In this document: positions 42,630 to 54,017 of the stretch, piece by piece
Numbering within the stretch: the stretch's first letter is position 1
How the letters are laid out: each line of letters begins with the position of its first letter
Assembly (NCBI GenBank): GCA_963575645.1
Contig: OY754464.1
Coordinates: 32,937,501 to 33,001,500 of the forward strand
Direction: 5' to 3'
Source: Xanthostigma xanthostigma
Taxonomy: Eukaryota; Arthropoda; Insecta; Raphidioptera; Raphidiidae
DNA: 64,000 nt
The notes under the pieces: generated by a model
What the model was told of the DNA's origin: nothing
What the model saw: only the letters and a program-made list of their open reading frames with translations
Databases searched by the model: none
Position numbers and translations under genes: made by a program

Positions 42630-42801
42630 ATCTTTGATTAACGTCTGAATAGAACTCTTCAAATAAATAAAATTGTCGACCAATTTTTCTCAGACCATAT
42701 ATTGATCGAAACGTCATCTTGTGTTATATTGATTTGTATTTTTATTATTTTTTGTCAATATATGGTCTGAGAAAAATTGATCGACAATTTTATTTATTTG
42801 A
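42630..42801 (-). mobile_element. Penelope-like fold-back fragment (copy e)
   Basis: 172 bp with both arms (AATTGTCGACCAATTTTTCT and its near complement) and an internal deletion that leaves GATCGAAACGTCATC but removes the CTGAAGA box. It is flanked by an exact 14-bp duplication, ACAAACTAATTAAA at 42616-42629 and 42802-42815. Confidence 0.7.
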
Positions 42802-42983
42802 ACAAACTAATTAAATTAATTATTATAGTTTAAAGCATGAAAAGAATGCAGAACTGATCTTTAATGGGTTTCGCTACAGGGTTTCTCCAATGTTTTCAAT
42901 CCTGTAACACTGCCTGTAGCACACTTCATAAAATGATATAAAATGTATTAAAGTAATACTTGATTTTCATTAAATCGTTAGTA

Positions 42984-43870
42984 AAAGTCGAGCGGAGATA
43001 GGGGTGCAAATAACCCTTTTCAATGTTTTCAATATATCTCGCAAAGTCGAAAACGAATGAAAATTTCGATATATTTTATATGAAACTTTTTGTAGAGAAT
43101 TGAACTTGACATCGAAATGGTTTATTTGAAAAATTTCAACAGATTTTTATGTCATAAATGTTGAAACAAATGGGGAAAAAACGGCCAAAATTTCGATTTT
43201 TTGTTTTTTTTTTTTGTTTTCTTACCTATAACTTTTTTGGGTCAGAGGTAGGTATTGATTTGTAGAAAAAAAGTAGACAAAATTTTCTTAAAAATGCTGA
43301 ATCTAATTTTTTTAGGTTAAAAATTGACCGAAATATGGCTACTCGAACACAGCTTTCTTTTTTCGATTTTTATCCCGCTTACACAGATATTATTGTTTTC
43401 ATTCTCATTTTGTTGACGTTCACGGGTTTTTTATATAGGAATCGGCCAATGGGTCATTTAAGAAGAAGAAAAGTTCTATTAAAATTTCGATATACCTACT
43501 TTATATGAAACTTTTTGTTGAGAATTGAATTTCCCTTCGAAATGGCTTATTTAAAAAAATTTAAACATTTTTTCGACCTATAATTTTAAAGGAAATTGTT
43601 TCTACATTTTTGGCATAAAAAATGTTTATTTTTTTTTAAATAAGCCACTTGGATGGGAAATTCAATTGTCTACAAAAAGTTTCATATAATTTATATCGAA
43701 ATTTTGCTTCGTTTAGGAGATATATTGAAAAAACTGAAAAGGGTGCATTTTCACCCCTATCTTCCACTCTCAAATTTAATTGCCTTCGGCGGTATTTTCT
43801 TCTTAAATAGCCCATTGACCGATTCCTGCAATACCCGTGAACGTCTTTTCTGTATTGCCTTACTAGCGCG
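42984..43870. mobile_element. Compound fold-back repeat
   Basis: The outer arms are near 42984-43140 and 43620-43790, with 'atataggggtgcaaa'-type and 'tatatgaaactttttgtaga' blocks in inverse. A second inverse pair, 'gacgttcacggg' near 43417 and its complement near 43840, interleaves with a direct extra copy of the 'tatatgaaactttttgt' block at about 43500. It looks like rearranged or nested fold-back sequence. Open frames at 43636-44007 (-) and 43653-43874 (+) come from this repeat. Confidence 0.6.
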
Positions 43871-43920
43871 CTGATGGTTCGAAAATTATAAAAAAAAACA
43901 TGTTTTTCGCTCTCGCATAT

Positions 43921-45767
43921 TAGTGTCCGACCGAAACTAGTTTTTCGGCCGAAACCGAAACCGAATTTCGGCTTCAGTCTCAGTTTCGGCCGAAACCGAA
44001 ACTTCATATTTTCTTGAGAAAAATAAAGTAAACAATGTCATAATCAGTCTTTTTTTTATTTTTAAATCAATCACATATTAATCATTCATTTAACTAATGA
44101 TTAACTTTTCATATATTATTACCCCCCTTATTTCAAAAATAAAATAAATTTACTTTTTTTTAATATTATTTAATAAAATAAAAGCTACAAAACAAAATTA
44201 CTTTTTGGTAAAAAGTATTTACCTAATAAATATGTTTAGATAGGTATACAAAAAAAAAAAACACGCTTTCATCTTTGGTCATTTTGTTAACGAACTACAA
44301 TAAAATTAAAATTGATAAGTACCTACCTTAGTGGCGGCTATCAGTCGGAGGACTGGTAAATAATTTGAGCCGGAATGAAACTACCTTCTTCCCCCGTTTT
44401 CGAGGATGCTGAACACGATGGCGGCGTCAGAATTTCTCATTGGGGTGGCCCAACCTCTCAAACCGGTCAAAAACCACCCCAGAGAGGGGTTAAATGCGAT
44501 TTACTAGGTTTCCCTGCAGAAAGAAGTATTTTACTCCCGTTTTAGAGGATGCTGAGTACGGTGGTGGTGTTGGATATCGCGTCCTACCGCTACCAACCCC
44601 TTCATCGGCCAATACTCACCCCCGAATGGGGTGAATTTTTTTTTGCAATATCAACGGTAAATATATGATCTCTCCCCGTTTTCGAGGTTGCTGAGCACAG
44701 TGGCGGTGTTGGATATTGCGTACGACCCCTCCACCGGCCAATACTCACCCCCGGAAGGGGTTAATTTTTTTTATTATCACCTGGGAACACATTTGTCCCC
44801 GTTTCCGAGGATATTGAGAATAGGAAAAATAATAGTACTTCTCTTCTTGGTTGTGATGGTCTTTCATTTCGGTCCAGCTGCAAAAAATATCATCAAGTAC
44901 CGCCAGTAGATCTATTGAATAATTGATACATACATTTATTTTTATATATAAATAATTCAGAACATTTATTACGATACATGAAAGTACGGTTAAACAAATC
45001 GCTACAGTTTCGTCTCATAAATTACAATAATTAAAAAATTCACCCCTTTAGGGGTTGAGTATTGGCCGGTGGAGGGGTTGGTAGGGATCGGACGCAATAT
45101 CCAACACCACCACCGTGCTCAGCAACCTCGAAAACGGGGGGAGAACATATATTTACCGTTGATATTGCAAAAAAATAAATTCACTCCTTTCGGGGGTGAG
45201 TATTAGCCGATGGAGGGGTTGGTAGCGGTAGGACGCGATATCCAACACCACCACCGTACTCAGCATCCTCTAAAACGGAAGTAAAATACTTCTTTCTGCA
45301 GGGAAACCTAGTAAATCGCATTTAACCTCTCTCGGGGGTGGTTTTTGGCCAGTTTGAGGGGTTGGGCCACCCCAATGAGAAATTCTGACGCCGCCATCGT
45401 GTTCAGCATCCTCGAAAACGGGGGGAGAAGGTAGTTTCATTCCGGCTCAAATTATTTACCGTTTTCGTGTTTTTTCCGACTTATAGCCGGCACTACCTAC
45501 CAAATACAACAACTAAATAAATATTTTTAATGCAAGTAATACTTCAATCAAAAGTATCAAAATAAAAGGATAGAGTTTTTCTCGAACTAAAAAAAAAACG
45601 CGGAGAGCGGAGGCATAAAAGACATTTCGTCGCTCGCAGCAGCAACGAACATGTCTGATTTCAGCGCAAAACCTCCCGAATGTAGTTTCGGTTTCGGCTG
45701 TAGTTTCGGCCGGATGGTAGTTTTTTTGCCGAAATTCGGCCGAAACCGAAATTTCGGTCGCACACTA
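43921..45767. mobile_element. hAT-like element, copy 2, carrying a large insertion
   Basis: The TIRs begin TAGTGTCCGACCGAAAC and end GGTCGCACACTA. The flanks are an exact 8-bp duplication, TCGCATAT at 43913-43920 and 45768-45775. The outer about 400 bp (left) and 270 bp (right) match copy 1 at 16082, including the GGCCGAAAC-rich subterminal blocks and 'aaagctacaaaacaaaatta'. The interior is occupied by the inverted-repeat element at 44329-45495. Confidence 0.8.
44329..45495. mobile_element. 1.2-kb inverted-repeat element nested in the hAT element
   Basis: The left arm (44329 to about 44775) and right arm (about 45035-45495) are near reverse complements. The ends are TAGTGGCGGCTATCAGTCGGA and its counterpart ending GCCGGCACTA, with partly matching CCTACC flanks. 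Each arm contains about three diverged units starting CCCGTTTTCGAGG and spaced about 140 bp. It is much richer in GC than its surroundings. No transposase; the frame at 44688-44909 is not recognised. Confidence 0.75.
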
Positions 45768-45775
45768 TCGCATAT

Positions 45776-46250
45776 ATTAATTGTACAACAAACAAAAATT
45801 GGTGAAAATGGTTGAAGACTTTAATCTTTGAAAACTTTCTCAAAATGTGGCAGCTGAGAAATATAATATAAACAGGACAACAATACTAAACCAAAGTTTA
45901 AGAAACTTAAATTATTGTTCCTATCTTTATAGTTTTAAGAATATTGTTCGATATTAAAAGATTTATAATAAGGGTTATTAGTTCCAAGAGTTTGTTTCGT
46001 AATTTTCTACATTAAATTTACTATTAATAAACTATTTTTATATACTTAGATAAATTCATTGTTTGATTTACTTTTTTTTAATCTAGCTTCCTTCAGAGAC
46101 TGATAGCTGAAGAGTCATTTGGTAAGATGCAATAAAAATTAAACTAAGATTTTGTAACAGAAATGTTATGGTGCAAAAACCCTCCAAACTATGTCAAAGA
46201 ATCCTCGGTTTACGGTTTTAATACAGTGTCAGATACCAATTGCTGACTTT
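45776..46250. other. Unassigned AT-rich stretch
   Basis: No recognised feature before family S. Confidence 0.35.
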
Positions 46251-46974
46251 TTAGGCGCGAATAGCGTAAGCTAAAGCGCCTATATGTACTCGCTTTGTCT
46301 GTGAATCTGTGAATCTGTGAGTCACGCTTTTTGTATCCAGCGTACAGCCCAAACGCCTTAACCGATTTTAAAAAACTTTTTTTTGTTCGATTCGTCTCCG
46401 GGTAACTTAAATCCTAACGTCGCCCGATTTTTGAATTTTGGTCCCAGAGGGGAGAAAATTAAAAAAAAAAAAGTTTTTTGCTAATTTCTCGCTCAATTTA
46501 AATCAGATCGGTTTGAAACCAGTCTTAAACGAAAGAGGAGAAAATTTTACATAAATTTCGTACAACAGAATTCGCCCAATCAGTTTTTTTATACACATTT
46601 ATATAGAAATAAATTCAATCTGATATAATCGATAGCAAACATCTTTCGGTTATCTCTCTCTGTTGCACGGTATAACATGGTAATATAATTATTGCGTATG
46701 TTCTGTCTTAAAATAAAATTGGTCGATAAATTTATTTATGACAATAATGAAACAAAAAGATAGCATTTGTTCAAAAACGGATGCCATTTGAAATATTTGT
46801 GAAAACAACGCCTTCTAAGTTAACAATTTGAATAACTAATTATTAGAACAAATACTTTGACAGTTGCAAACGTCACTTTTGACATTTCTTATCATTCAGA
46901 CACCAAGGATGAGCGGATTGAAACCAAATTTTGGGAGGATGTTTGATATGCAAATATGAAGTGGCCTATTGTTT

Positions 46975-48715
46975 TTGGGGAACATCGGCGCATGCGTAAA
47001 AGAATATATCTCTTATAATGTTGTTTTATATAATAATAATATAGTTTTTAAAACGGTTTTTACTCTATCTATTTTTACTAGAAATTTTTGTAAATTTTTT
47101 GAGGAAAATCGGCGCATGCGCAAAAGAGATACATGCCATAGTTGTTTTTTATATAAAAATAGTGTACTTTTTATAGTGTTTTATTATTCTACTTTACAAG
47201 AAAGTTTTGTAAATTGTTTTTTGAGGGAAAGTCGGCGCATGCGCAGAAGAGGTATAAGTTATAAAGTTGTTTGTATATAAGAATGGTATACTTTTCATAA
47301 CGGTTTTTTCTTCGATCTATTTTTACAAGAGTTTTGTATAATTTTTGGGAAAAATCGGCGCATGCGCAAAAGAGATACATGCCATAGTTGTTTTTTATAT
47401 AATAATGGTGTACTTTTTATAATGTTTTATTATTCTACTTTATAAGAAAGTTTTGTAAAATTTTTTTTGAGGGAAAGTCGGCGCATGCGCAGAAGAGGTA
47501 TAAGTTATAAGGTTGTTTGTATATAACAATGGTATACTTTTCATAACAGTTTATTATTCGATCTATTTTTACAAGAGTTTTGTATAATTTTTGGGAAAAA
47601 TCGGCGCATGCGCAAAAGAGATACATGCCATAGTTGTTTTTTTATATAATAATGGTGTACTTTTTATAATGTTTTTTTATTTACTTTATAAGAAAGTTTT
47701 GTAAAATGTTTTTTTGAGGGAAAGTCGGTGCATGCGCAGAAGAAGTATAAGTTATAAAGTTGTTTGTATATAACAATGGTATACTTTTCATAACAGTTTA
47801 TTATTCGATCTATTTTTACAAGAGTTTTGTATAATTTTTGGGAAAAATCGGCGCATGCGCAAAAGAGATACATGCCATAGTTGTTTTTTTATATAATAAT
47901 GGTGTACTTTTTATAATGTTTTATTATTCTACTTTACAAGAAAGTTTTGTAAAATGTTTTTTTGAGGGAAAGTCGGCGCATGCGCAGAAGAGGTATAAGT
48001 TATAAAGTTGTTTGTATAAAACAATGGTATACTCTTCATAACAGTTTATTATTCGATCTATTTTTACAAGAGTTTTGTATAATTTTTGGGGAAAATCGGC
48101 GCATGCGCAAAAGAGATACATGATATAGTTGTTTTTTATATAATAATGGTGTACTTTTTATAATGTTTTATTATTCTACTTTACAAGAAAGTTTTGTAAA
48201 ATGTTTTTTGAGGGAAAGTCGGCGCATGCGCAGAAGAGGTATAAGTTATAAAGTTGTTTGTATATAACATATTGTATACTTTTTATAGCAGTTTATTATT
48301 CGATCTATTTTTACAAGAGTTTTGTATAATTTTTGGGAAAAATCGGCGCATGCGCAGAAGAAGAACATGCCATAGTTGTTTTTTATATAATAATGGTGTA
48401 CTTTTTATAATGTTTTTTTATTTACTTTATAAGAAAGTTTTGTAAAATGTTTTTTTGAGGGAAAGTCGGTGCATGCGCAGAAGAAGTATAAGTTATAAAG
48501 TTGTTTGTATATAACAATGGTATACTTTTCGTTTATTATTCGATCTATTTTTACAAGAGTTTTGTATAATTTTTGGGAAAAATCGGCGCATGCGCAAAAG
48601 AGATACATGCCATCGTTGTTTTTTATATAATAATGGTGTACTTTTTATAATGTTTTATTATTCTATTTTAAAGAAAGTTTTGTAAAAAATTCTTTGAGCT
48701 AAAGTCGGCGCATAT
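46975..48715. repeat. 123-bp satellite, about 15 monomers, each with GCGCATGCGC
   Basis: The palindrome occurs at 46988 (last base T), 47112, 47235, 47358, 47481, 47604, 47728 (GTGC variant), 47851, 47976, 48099, 48222, 48346, 48469 (GTGC variant) and 48586; it is degraded at 48708. Spacing is mostly 123-125 bp. Monomers alternate between an A type (palindrome then AAAAGAGATACATG) and a B type (palindrome then AGAAGAGGTATAAG), so the repeat unit is a 247-bp dimer. GCGCATGCGC is the NRF-1/Ewg core site. Confidence 0.9.
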
Positions 48716-49057
48716 ATGCTATAAAGTTGTGTTTATATAATAATTGGGTACTTTTATAACGGTTTATTTTTCTATCTGTTTTTACAAGAAAGTTTTAAAT
48801 TTTTTTTTCTAAACTCATAATTTCAGAAATATTTTGAAAAAAAATCTGTTGTTCTTTTGTTCCTGAAGATGTTAGTTAGGTAGCTCTTTGTTTAATTTTT
48901 GCATGACACAATAACATATTACATAGAGAACCGTGAAATTATTAAAATTATATTTTCCTTTCTGTGTTTCATTATTTTCAACTGTTATTTTTTTCTTAGA
49001 ATAAGTAAATTAAGTTATACTACATATATTAAGCTCCAAGTGTCGTTAAATATATAT

Positions 49058-49195
49058 GTCGCCGGGATATTGTCAAACCCGTGATATTATAATTTCACTT
49101 AGTGAAATTTTAATATCACGAATCTTTGTCACTCGTGATATTGTAATTTCAGTAGTGAAATTACAAAATCACGGATTTGACAATATCCCGGCGAC
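49058..49195. mobile_element. 138-bp three-hairpin palindromic MITE
   Basis: The outer stem is exact over 20 bp (GTCGCCGGGATATTGTCAAA and complement). Inside are two further hairpins, 49080-49120 and 49134-49173, both starting CGTGATATT. The sister family S copy lacks this block at the matching position near 61467, giving an empty site. The flanks are TATAT-rich, so the duplication length is ambiguous. Confidence 0.8.
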
Positions 49196-49272
49196 ATATA
49201 CACCGATTTTCAAACAAAACACCGGGGTATATGACGTAAAATTTAGCGCCTTGTAATTCTTGAATTACTTGG

Positions 49273-51825
49273 GCATATACTCCCACTGGTTAATATTGAA
49301 ATTACTTGACATACTATTATCAGTGAGTTAGTTACTTTCATGTATAGTGTATATTATATCGAAAATAAAGTAATAGCAAATGAGCATTTCAAATCCACGT
49401 CAGAACATTTACGTATTTTACACGTGAAACCCGATCTACAATAGTTTTAAAATTTCAGTTAAAATGCAGTCATATTTAATAGCAACTGTCAAATATTTCG
49501 TAATTAAATCAGAAATGTATAAAATATACCATTTAACTAAAACTGACAAACAAGTAATCTTTATCACAGACGGACGTTTATAATTGAAAACGAAATGAAA
49601 AAAGAGAAATACAGATGAAGAGTGGAGCTGACAGGTGCATTTCAACTTTACGGTGAATTATTAGCGAGAGAGTACGCAACAATATAATTATATTCTGTAC
49701 CTGTTTTAATGTGATATACTGCGTGTTTTCAATTATTTAAACTTTGAAGCTTATGCAATTGCCGTTTTCATCACAATAATTTTGAAAATTATTTTAATGG
49801 GTTCGAAAAAAATAATAAAAAATTTTAAGAAAATTTCATGTTTCAATTTTATGCTATCATCAAATGATCTCTCTTTATCTCTCTTATTTTTTTACGAATA
49901 TTTTCTTTCATTAATTAAAAAATTTTGTCACATTGAATTTCAACTGTCATTTTTTTCTTAAATTAAGAAAGCGAGAGAAAGAAAGAAGAGCATACTACGA
50001 CCAAGTAGAGAACACGAGCACACTAACCATAAAAGATGGAAGTACCACACTTGTCGACACACTTGCCTGTTAGCAGCCTAGAAGGACACTTCGCCCGCTA
50101 CCACATCGCCTTTTATAATGTCTACCGCAGTTGTAGACGAAACGTCAGGTACAAATACCAATGTACCACGACATACAAGCCCGGAAACCAAGAAGATTTG
50201 GATCAACACCGGCCGTGAAAGCCTACACACTTGGATGACACATACCTATGTGCACAAAATTTTAAATCGGTTGGATATATGGCGCACGCCATATTTTGAA
50301 CGAGATCCACATGTTTTATCGATTAGAAAATTTGTACAGATATGTGAATTCCTGTTGACAATACATGAATTTCACGTCTTTCAGTTCTTGAGTAACTTGT
50401 ATACTCCAAAAATTGTTTATATTAGCTAGAACTTTGAAATTGACTGTAGCTAAGAAAATACTTTATAATAATGCCATTCGGTACAGCAATTCAATTTCTA
50501 CAAAAGTTTGTTTTTGTATTTTTCTTGTAAAATAAACTTACCTACTTATTAACTTTTTTTATAGGTTCTGACTTTAAAACAGTCACCATTGCTATAGTCT
50601 AGTTTATTCATTCTAGACGAGTGTTTGTTTTACATAACTGCTAGATTTTTTAGACTCTATAACTTTATTGCACAGCACCACAAAGCTACCAAAAAATTAC
50701 CCAATGATCAGCTTCGCTCCGACATATTTGCTGCACCCCAGTTGACTATCAAGTAGTTAATAAAAGCTACATTAAAAAAAAAATATTATAAGACAAAATT
50801 AAAAATTATCTGCAAAGCAGTGTTACTAGAAGTGGATAATATCAAAAAAGAATTCTTAGATACATTTTAATTTCGAAATATTTTTTAAAATAGTTTTCCG
50901 AATATTTTCGATAATTTGTTGATTATTTATTATTATTTACAAACAGTACATGCACTAAACAGCTCCAATCCTTTACAATTAAAAGCGTGTTAAAAAGTCA
51001 CTCTGCCGCTGCATCAAAACGGATTATATTCAGGAAGAGATAAATAAAGCAGAAGAAGAGATAGAACTAGTTTTACAATGTACAGTCGATCACGGCGTCC
51101 ACTTATAATTAACCCATGACCCGGCCACGCAGCCAGTCTGACTTAGCCGTGAAATTCTAAAAACGCGCTCGCGCGCTTGTTGCATAGATGTCCTAAAACT
51201 ACATAAATGCAATGTTTAGATACGATTTGTTTGTAGCCAACATCTAAAATAACTTTTCCATACGAATAAAAGTAATTACTATTATTTGCACATATCCGGC
51301 TTGACATTCTCATTTTAAATTCTATTTTATTTTCTATACAGTACAGCTTCACAAACCCCGACAAATATGGAACCACGCATCGCGTCCATATTTGAAGGTT
51401 GTCCGAGCTTGTGAAAAAATGCGTTTAAAACATTTGTTTTGTGATTTTTCTTTTTTTTTGTGCTTTGACTCTGTGTCTATTACATTATATGACAAAAAGA
51501 TAATTTTTTTTCCTTAACTTCTACCTTAGTGTTTTTACCCAATTAAATGACGCAATACTAAAATCTAAAGTACATTTAAACAAAAGGGTATTTAACACTA
51601 AAAAAATAAGTGATAAAATTATGTCAATACGTTAATTTATCGAATCGAAATTAGAAATTATCGGTTTGTATTCAAACACACACTAAGTAATTACTAAACG
51701 ACCCTCGTGTAGACGATACCAATTACCAAGCCTGATTTGCGCTTGTTACTGTGTAATAGTAGTACTGGGATATGACAATTTAAAAATTAGTCAAATAGCC
51801 CAATAGAGAAACTGAGGTTCGTCAA
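49273..51825. other. Unassigned 2.5-kb stretch with an unrecognised open frame
   Basis: A 103-codon frame at 50118-50429 and an overlapping 60-codon frame at 50036-50218 lie in a slightly GC-richer segment. They contain the peptide STAVVDETSGTNTNVP, which I do not recognise. This may be the remnant of a retroelement or gene. The rest is AT-rich without repeat ends that I can see. Confidence 0.35.
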
Positions 51826-52435
51826 TGTGCTCATTTTGCCGATTATTGAGTACTGTGATGTATATGGCTCATCATTAGATTACTTAACTTGCCATAAGGT
51901 GCAAAAACTATACAAAATGCCTGTCTACGGTTTTTTTTTGCATTTCATATCGCGAACATATAACACCGTACTTAGTAAACATGACATTTTAAATATGGCT
52001 AACAGAAGATTGTTGCATATGTATACTTTTTTATATAAAATCAAAGAAAATAAACCAGCTCTTCTTATAAATAAATTACAAAAACGCTCAAATCCATACG
52101 ATGTTGCCAGCTCACAACAGTTCAAATTTTAAAAAACCATTTGCTTATCTGGCGCCTAAATTACTAAATGAGCTTGATAGCACTATCTTGAACCAGGCTA
52201 TTTCACATCATAATCAAATTAAAACTATTATTAAGATTAATAATATGAATCTCGTAAATCGGCAAAATCTATTGACCTTTACTTAAGACAATATTTAATC
52301 TTTTATAATTTTTAATTGTTTCTCTGTTATTTTTTATGTAATTATAAGGACAGATGAAAGACCAATCCATATAATGGTTGAATCTGATCTGATTGCCTTA
52401 GCAATAAAATTATTCTACTCTATTCGATTCTATAC
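51826..52435 (+). pseudogene. LINE C-terminal ORF2 fossil with 3' tail
   Basis: The frame from 51827 reads PIIEYCDVYGSSLDY, like the region after the RT domain in jockey/CR1-type ORF2 ('VLPHFDYCDVVW'-like). It continues through NRRLLHMYTFLYKI and then a frameshift to a segment with FAYLAPKLLNELDS, the usual C-terminal 'G.K.WN.LP' area. The coding remnant ends near 52286. An AT-rich 3' region with TTCTATTC-like repeats ends near 52435. It may be the 3' part of the same LINE family as 24265-24765. Confidence 0.7.
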
Positions 52436-53899
52436 ATTGGCTACACTCTGTCTATTAACCAGGACAATCAAAAATCTAAAGCATGATCTGACAGTCACCG
52501 TGCACGACCGGGACTTTTCTAAACATACTTAACTCTATTCATTCAATAATGAACATCTCCCACGTATTGTTATTGGCTAGCGCAAATATCTAACTACGCG
52601 TTAGATATTCGGATATTTGAAACCAATTGATTTCCCACAGATTCTACCATGCCTAGAAAGAACTTTGCCGCAACGATACGTATTTTTCAAGAAGAAACAA
52701 TGGTCCACGAATCAATACAACATCTGTGCACGTTCATAGAGTGTTGTAAGTGTTAAAAAAAGAGTTAAAGAATTTAGTGTAGTACAAAATAACTCTGACT
52801 CAAAAAACTTTATTGGAGATAGGGAAGGCCATTTTTTGTTTCGGTAATGTGTTTTTGCCGTAAGTAAACTTGCACCAGACCTAATATTATAATATATTCA
52901 GTAAGACCGCATGACAAATATTCGAATATTCCAGCAATTTTAAGCACGGGTTTGGAACTAACTACGTAAACATGTTGAAACAACGCATTTCTATTTTATA
53001 GTAGCTATATCACTTTAAAAATAATTTGAGAAATTTCTGCCCCCAATTGCTTATGAAGTATATAATAAACAAGAAAATTGAGAAATTGAAGATGAATTCT
53101 TAAAAATTAAAATAATTATATGAAAAAACAAAACTAGTAAAATGATTATTCATTCTTTAACAAAAAGAATTGTTTCAATCTTAAGAGATTTTTTTTATGA
53201 AAACAATTCAAATATTTAGACCAATAAGATTTGTGTTCCGTAGTTCACTTAAGATTCCAATAAGGACGGCAACGATATGAAATAAAAATTTAAAAAAAAT
53301 AGCAAGCTATAAACGAAGTGTACGGGAAATAATCGTGTTTAAAGAGACGGGTGGGAGTTTTATCGACGGATTTATGGATCTTCGTGACTTACCAATACGT
53401 CGTCTTTCTTTTTTAAACATCGGAAACGATATTATTGATTTTTATTGTTGTAATATTTTACAGCAATGAACTTTCTATACATGAAGAGGCGACGCTTATG
53501 TCAAAATTAATTTAAAAGATAATTTTATACAACTAATTCGATTTTTTTTAATCAATATTGTAGATAACAGATAATAAATTAAATAATAAATTAAAGTATT
53601 TATCACAGTGTTTTGAACATTTGATTGTGTGTTGCCGTTAGTTTCTGTTACCGATTCCATTTTACTTATTCATTCGTGATTAGTTGGATCATAATCCTTC
53701 TAGCTTTTCTCCAGAATACATCTCTGTAACAATAAAATAAGTGAAGTGTAGTAAAATAAAAATTAAGATTACAATGAGACAAAAAGCGAAAACACAAACA
53801 TTATATGCTGATAAGTTAAAAGCGATAGTAAATAAAGAATGTACTGATGTAACATTCGAATTTAATCTAACCTTTCCAACTCGAATCCGCAAAGCACAT
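52436..53899. other. Unassigned AT-rich stretch
   Basis: No repeat end or gene recognised. A 125-codon frame at 53741-54118 starts here with a lysine-rich N-terminus and runs into the pogo-like MITE, which argues against a gene. Confidence 0.35.
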
Positions 53900-54017
53900 A
53901 AACCAACCTCACTAAGTAAAAATTTAACCTTTAAAAAACTCCTTAACTTAAACCATTTGTATAAGTCAAGCTATTTAATGTTACCCTTGAACTTTAACTT
54001 ATCGAGATTCTACTGTA
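53900..54017. mobile_element. Short pogo-like MITE copy
   Basis: The right end, AACTTTAACTTATCGAGATT then CTACTGT, is the complement of the left end of the element at 19681. The left part has degraded 'aacctcactaagtaaaaa' sequence. Confidence 0.5.

Larger units (their letters stand above)
46251..49272 (+). mobile_element. Family S satellite-bearing fold-back element, large copy
   Basis: It begins with the family terminal repeat (TTTTTAGGCGCGAATAGCG, start near 46248). A leader of about 700 bp follows, ending 'gatgagcggattgaaacc', then the satellite array (46975-48715), then a tail (48716-49272) matching 61390-61730 in reverse complement. The right terminal repeat seen in the copy at 60979-62812 is missing, so this copy is truncated. 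The leader holds a short insert at about 46711-46757 that includes 'aattggtcgataaatttat', an arm piece of the Penelope-like family. The tail holds a palindromic MITE at 49058-49195. Confidence 0.75.

Noticed and set aside
43636..44007. 123-codon reverse-strand frame with FGFGRK-type repeats
   Set aside because: It translates the GGCCGAAAC-rich end of the hAT element and the adjacent fold-back, so it is repeat sequence.
47189..48608. Several reverse-strand open frames of 63-69 codons that begin with the same cysteine-rich peptide (MYLFCACADF)
   Set aside because: They recur with the 123-bp satellite because each array dimer gives the same translation; the Cys codons come from the GCGCATGCGC palindrome. 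This is repeat periodicity, not a gene family. The same applies to frames at 63242-63927.
46975..48715. CRISPR-like array
   Set aside because: The spacing is regular, but the whole monomer is repeated rather than short repeats between unique spacers, and the DNA is eukaryotic.
50036..50429. Overlapping frames that might be an exon or retroelement remnant
   Set aside because: I could not recognise any domain; kept only as an unassigned region. A protein-level search would decide.
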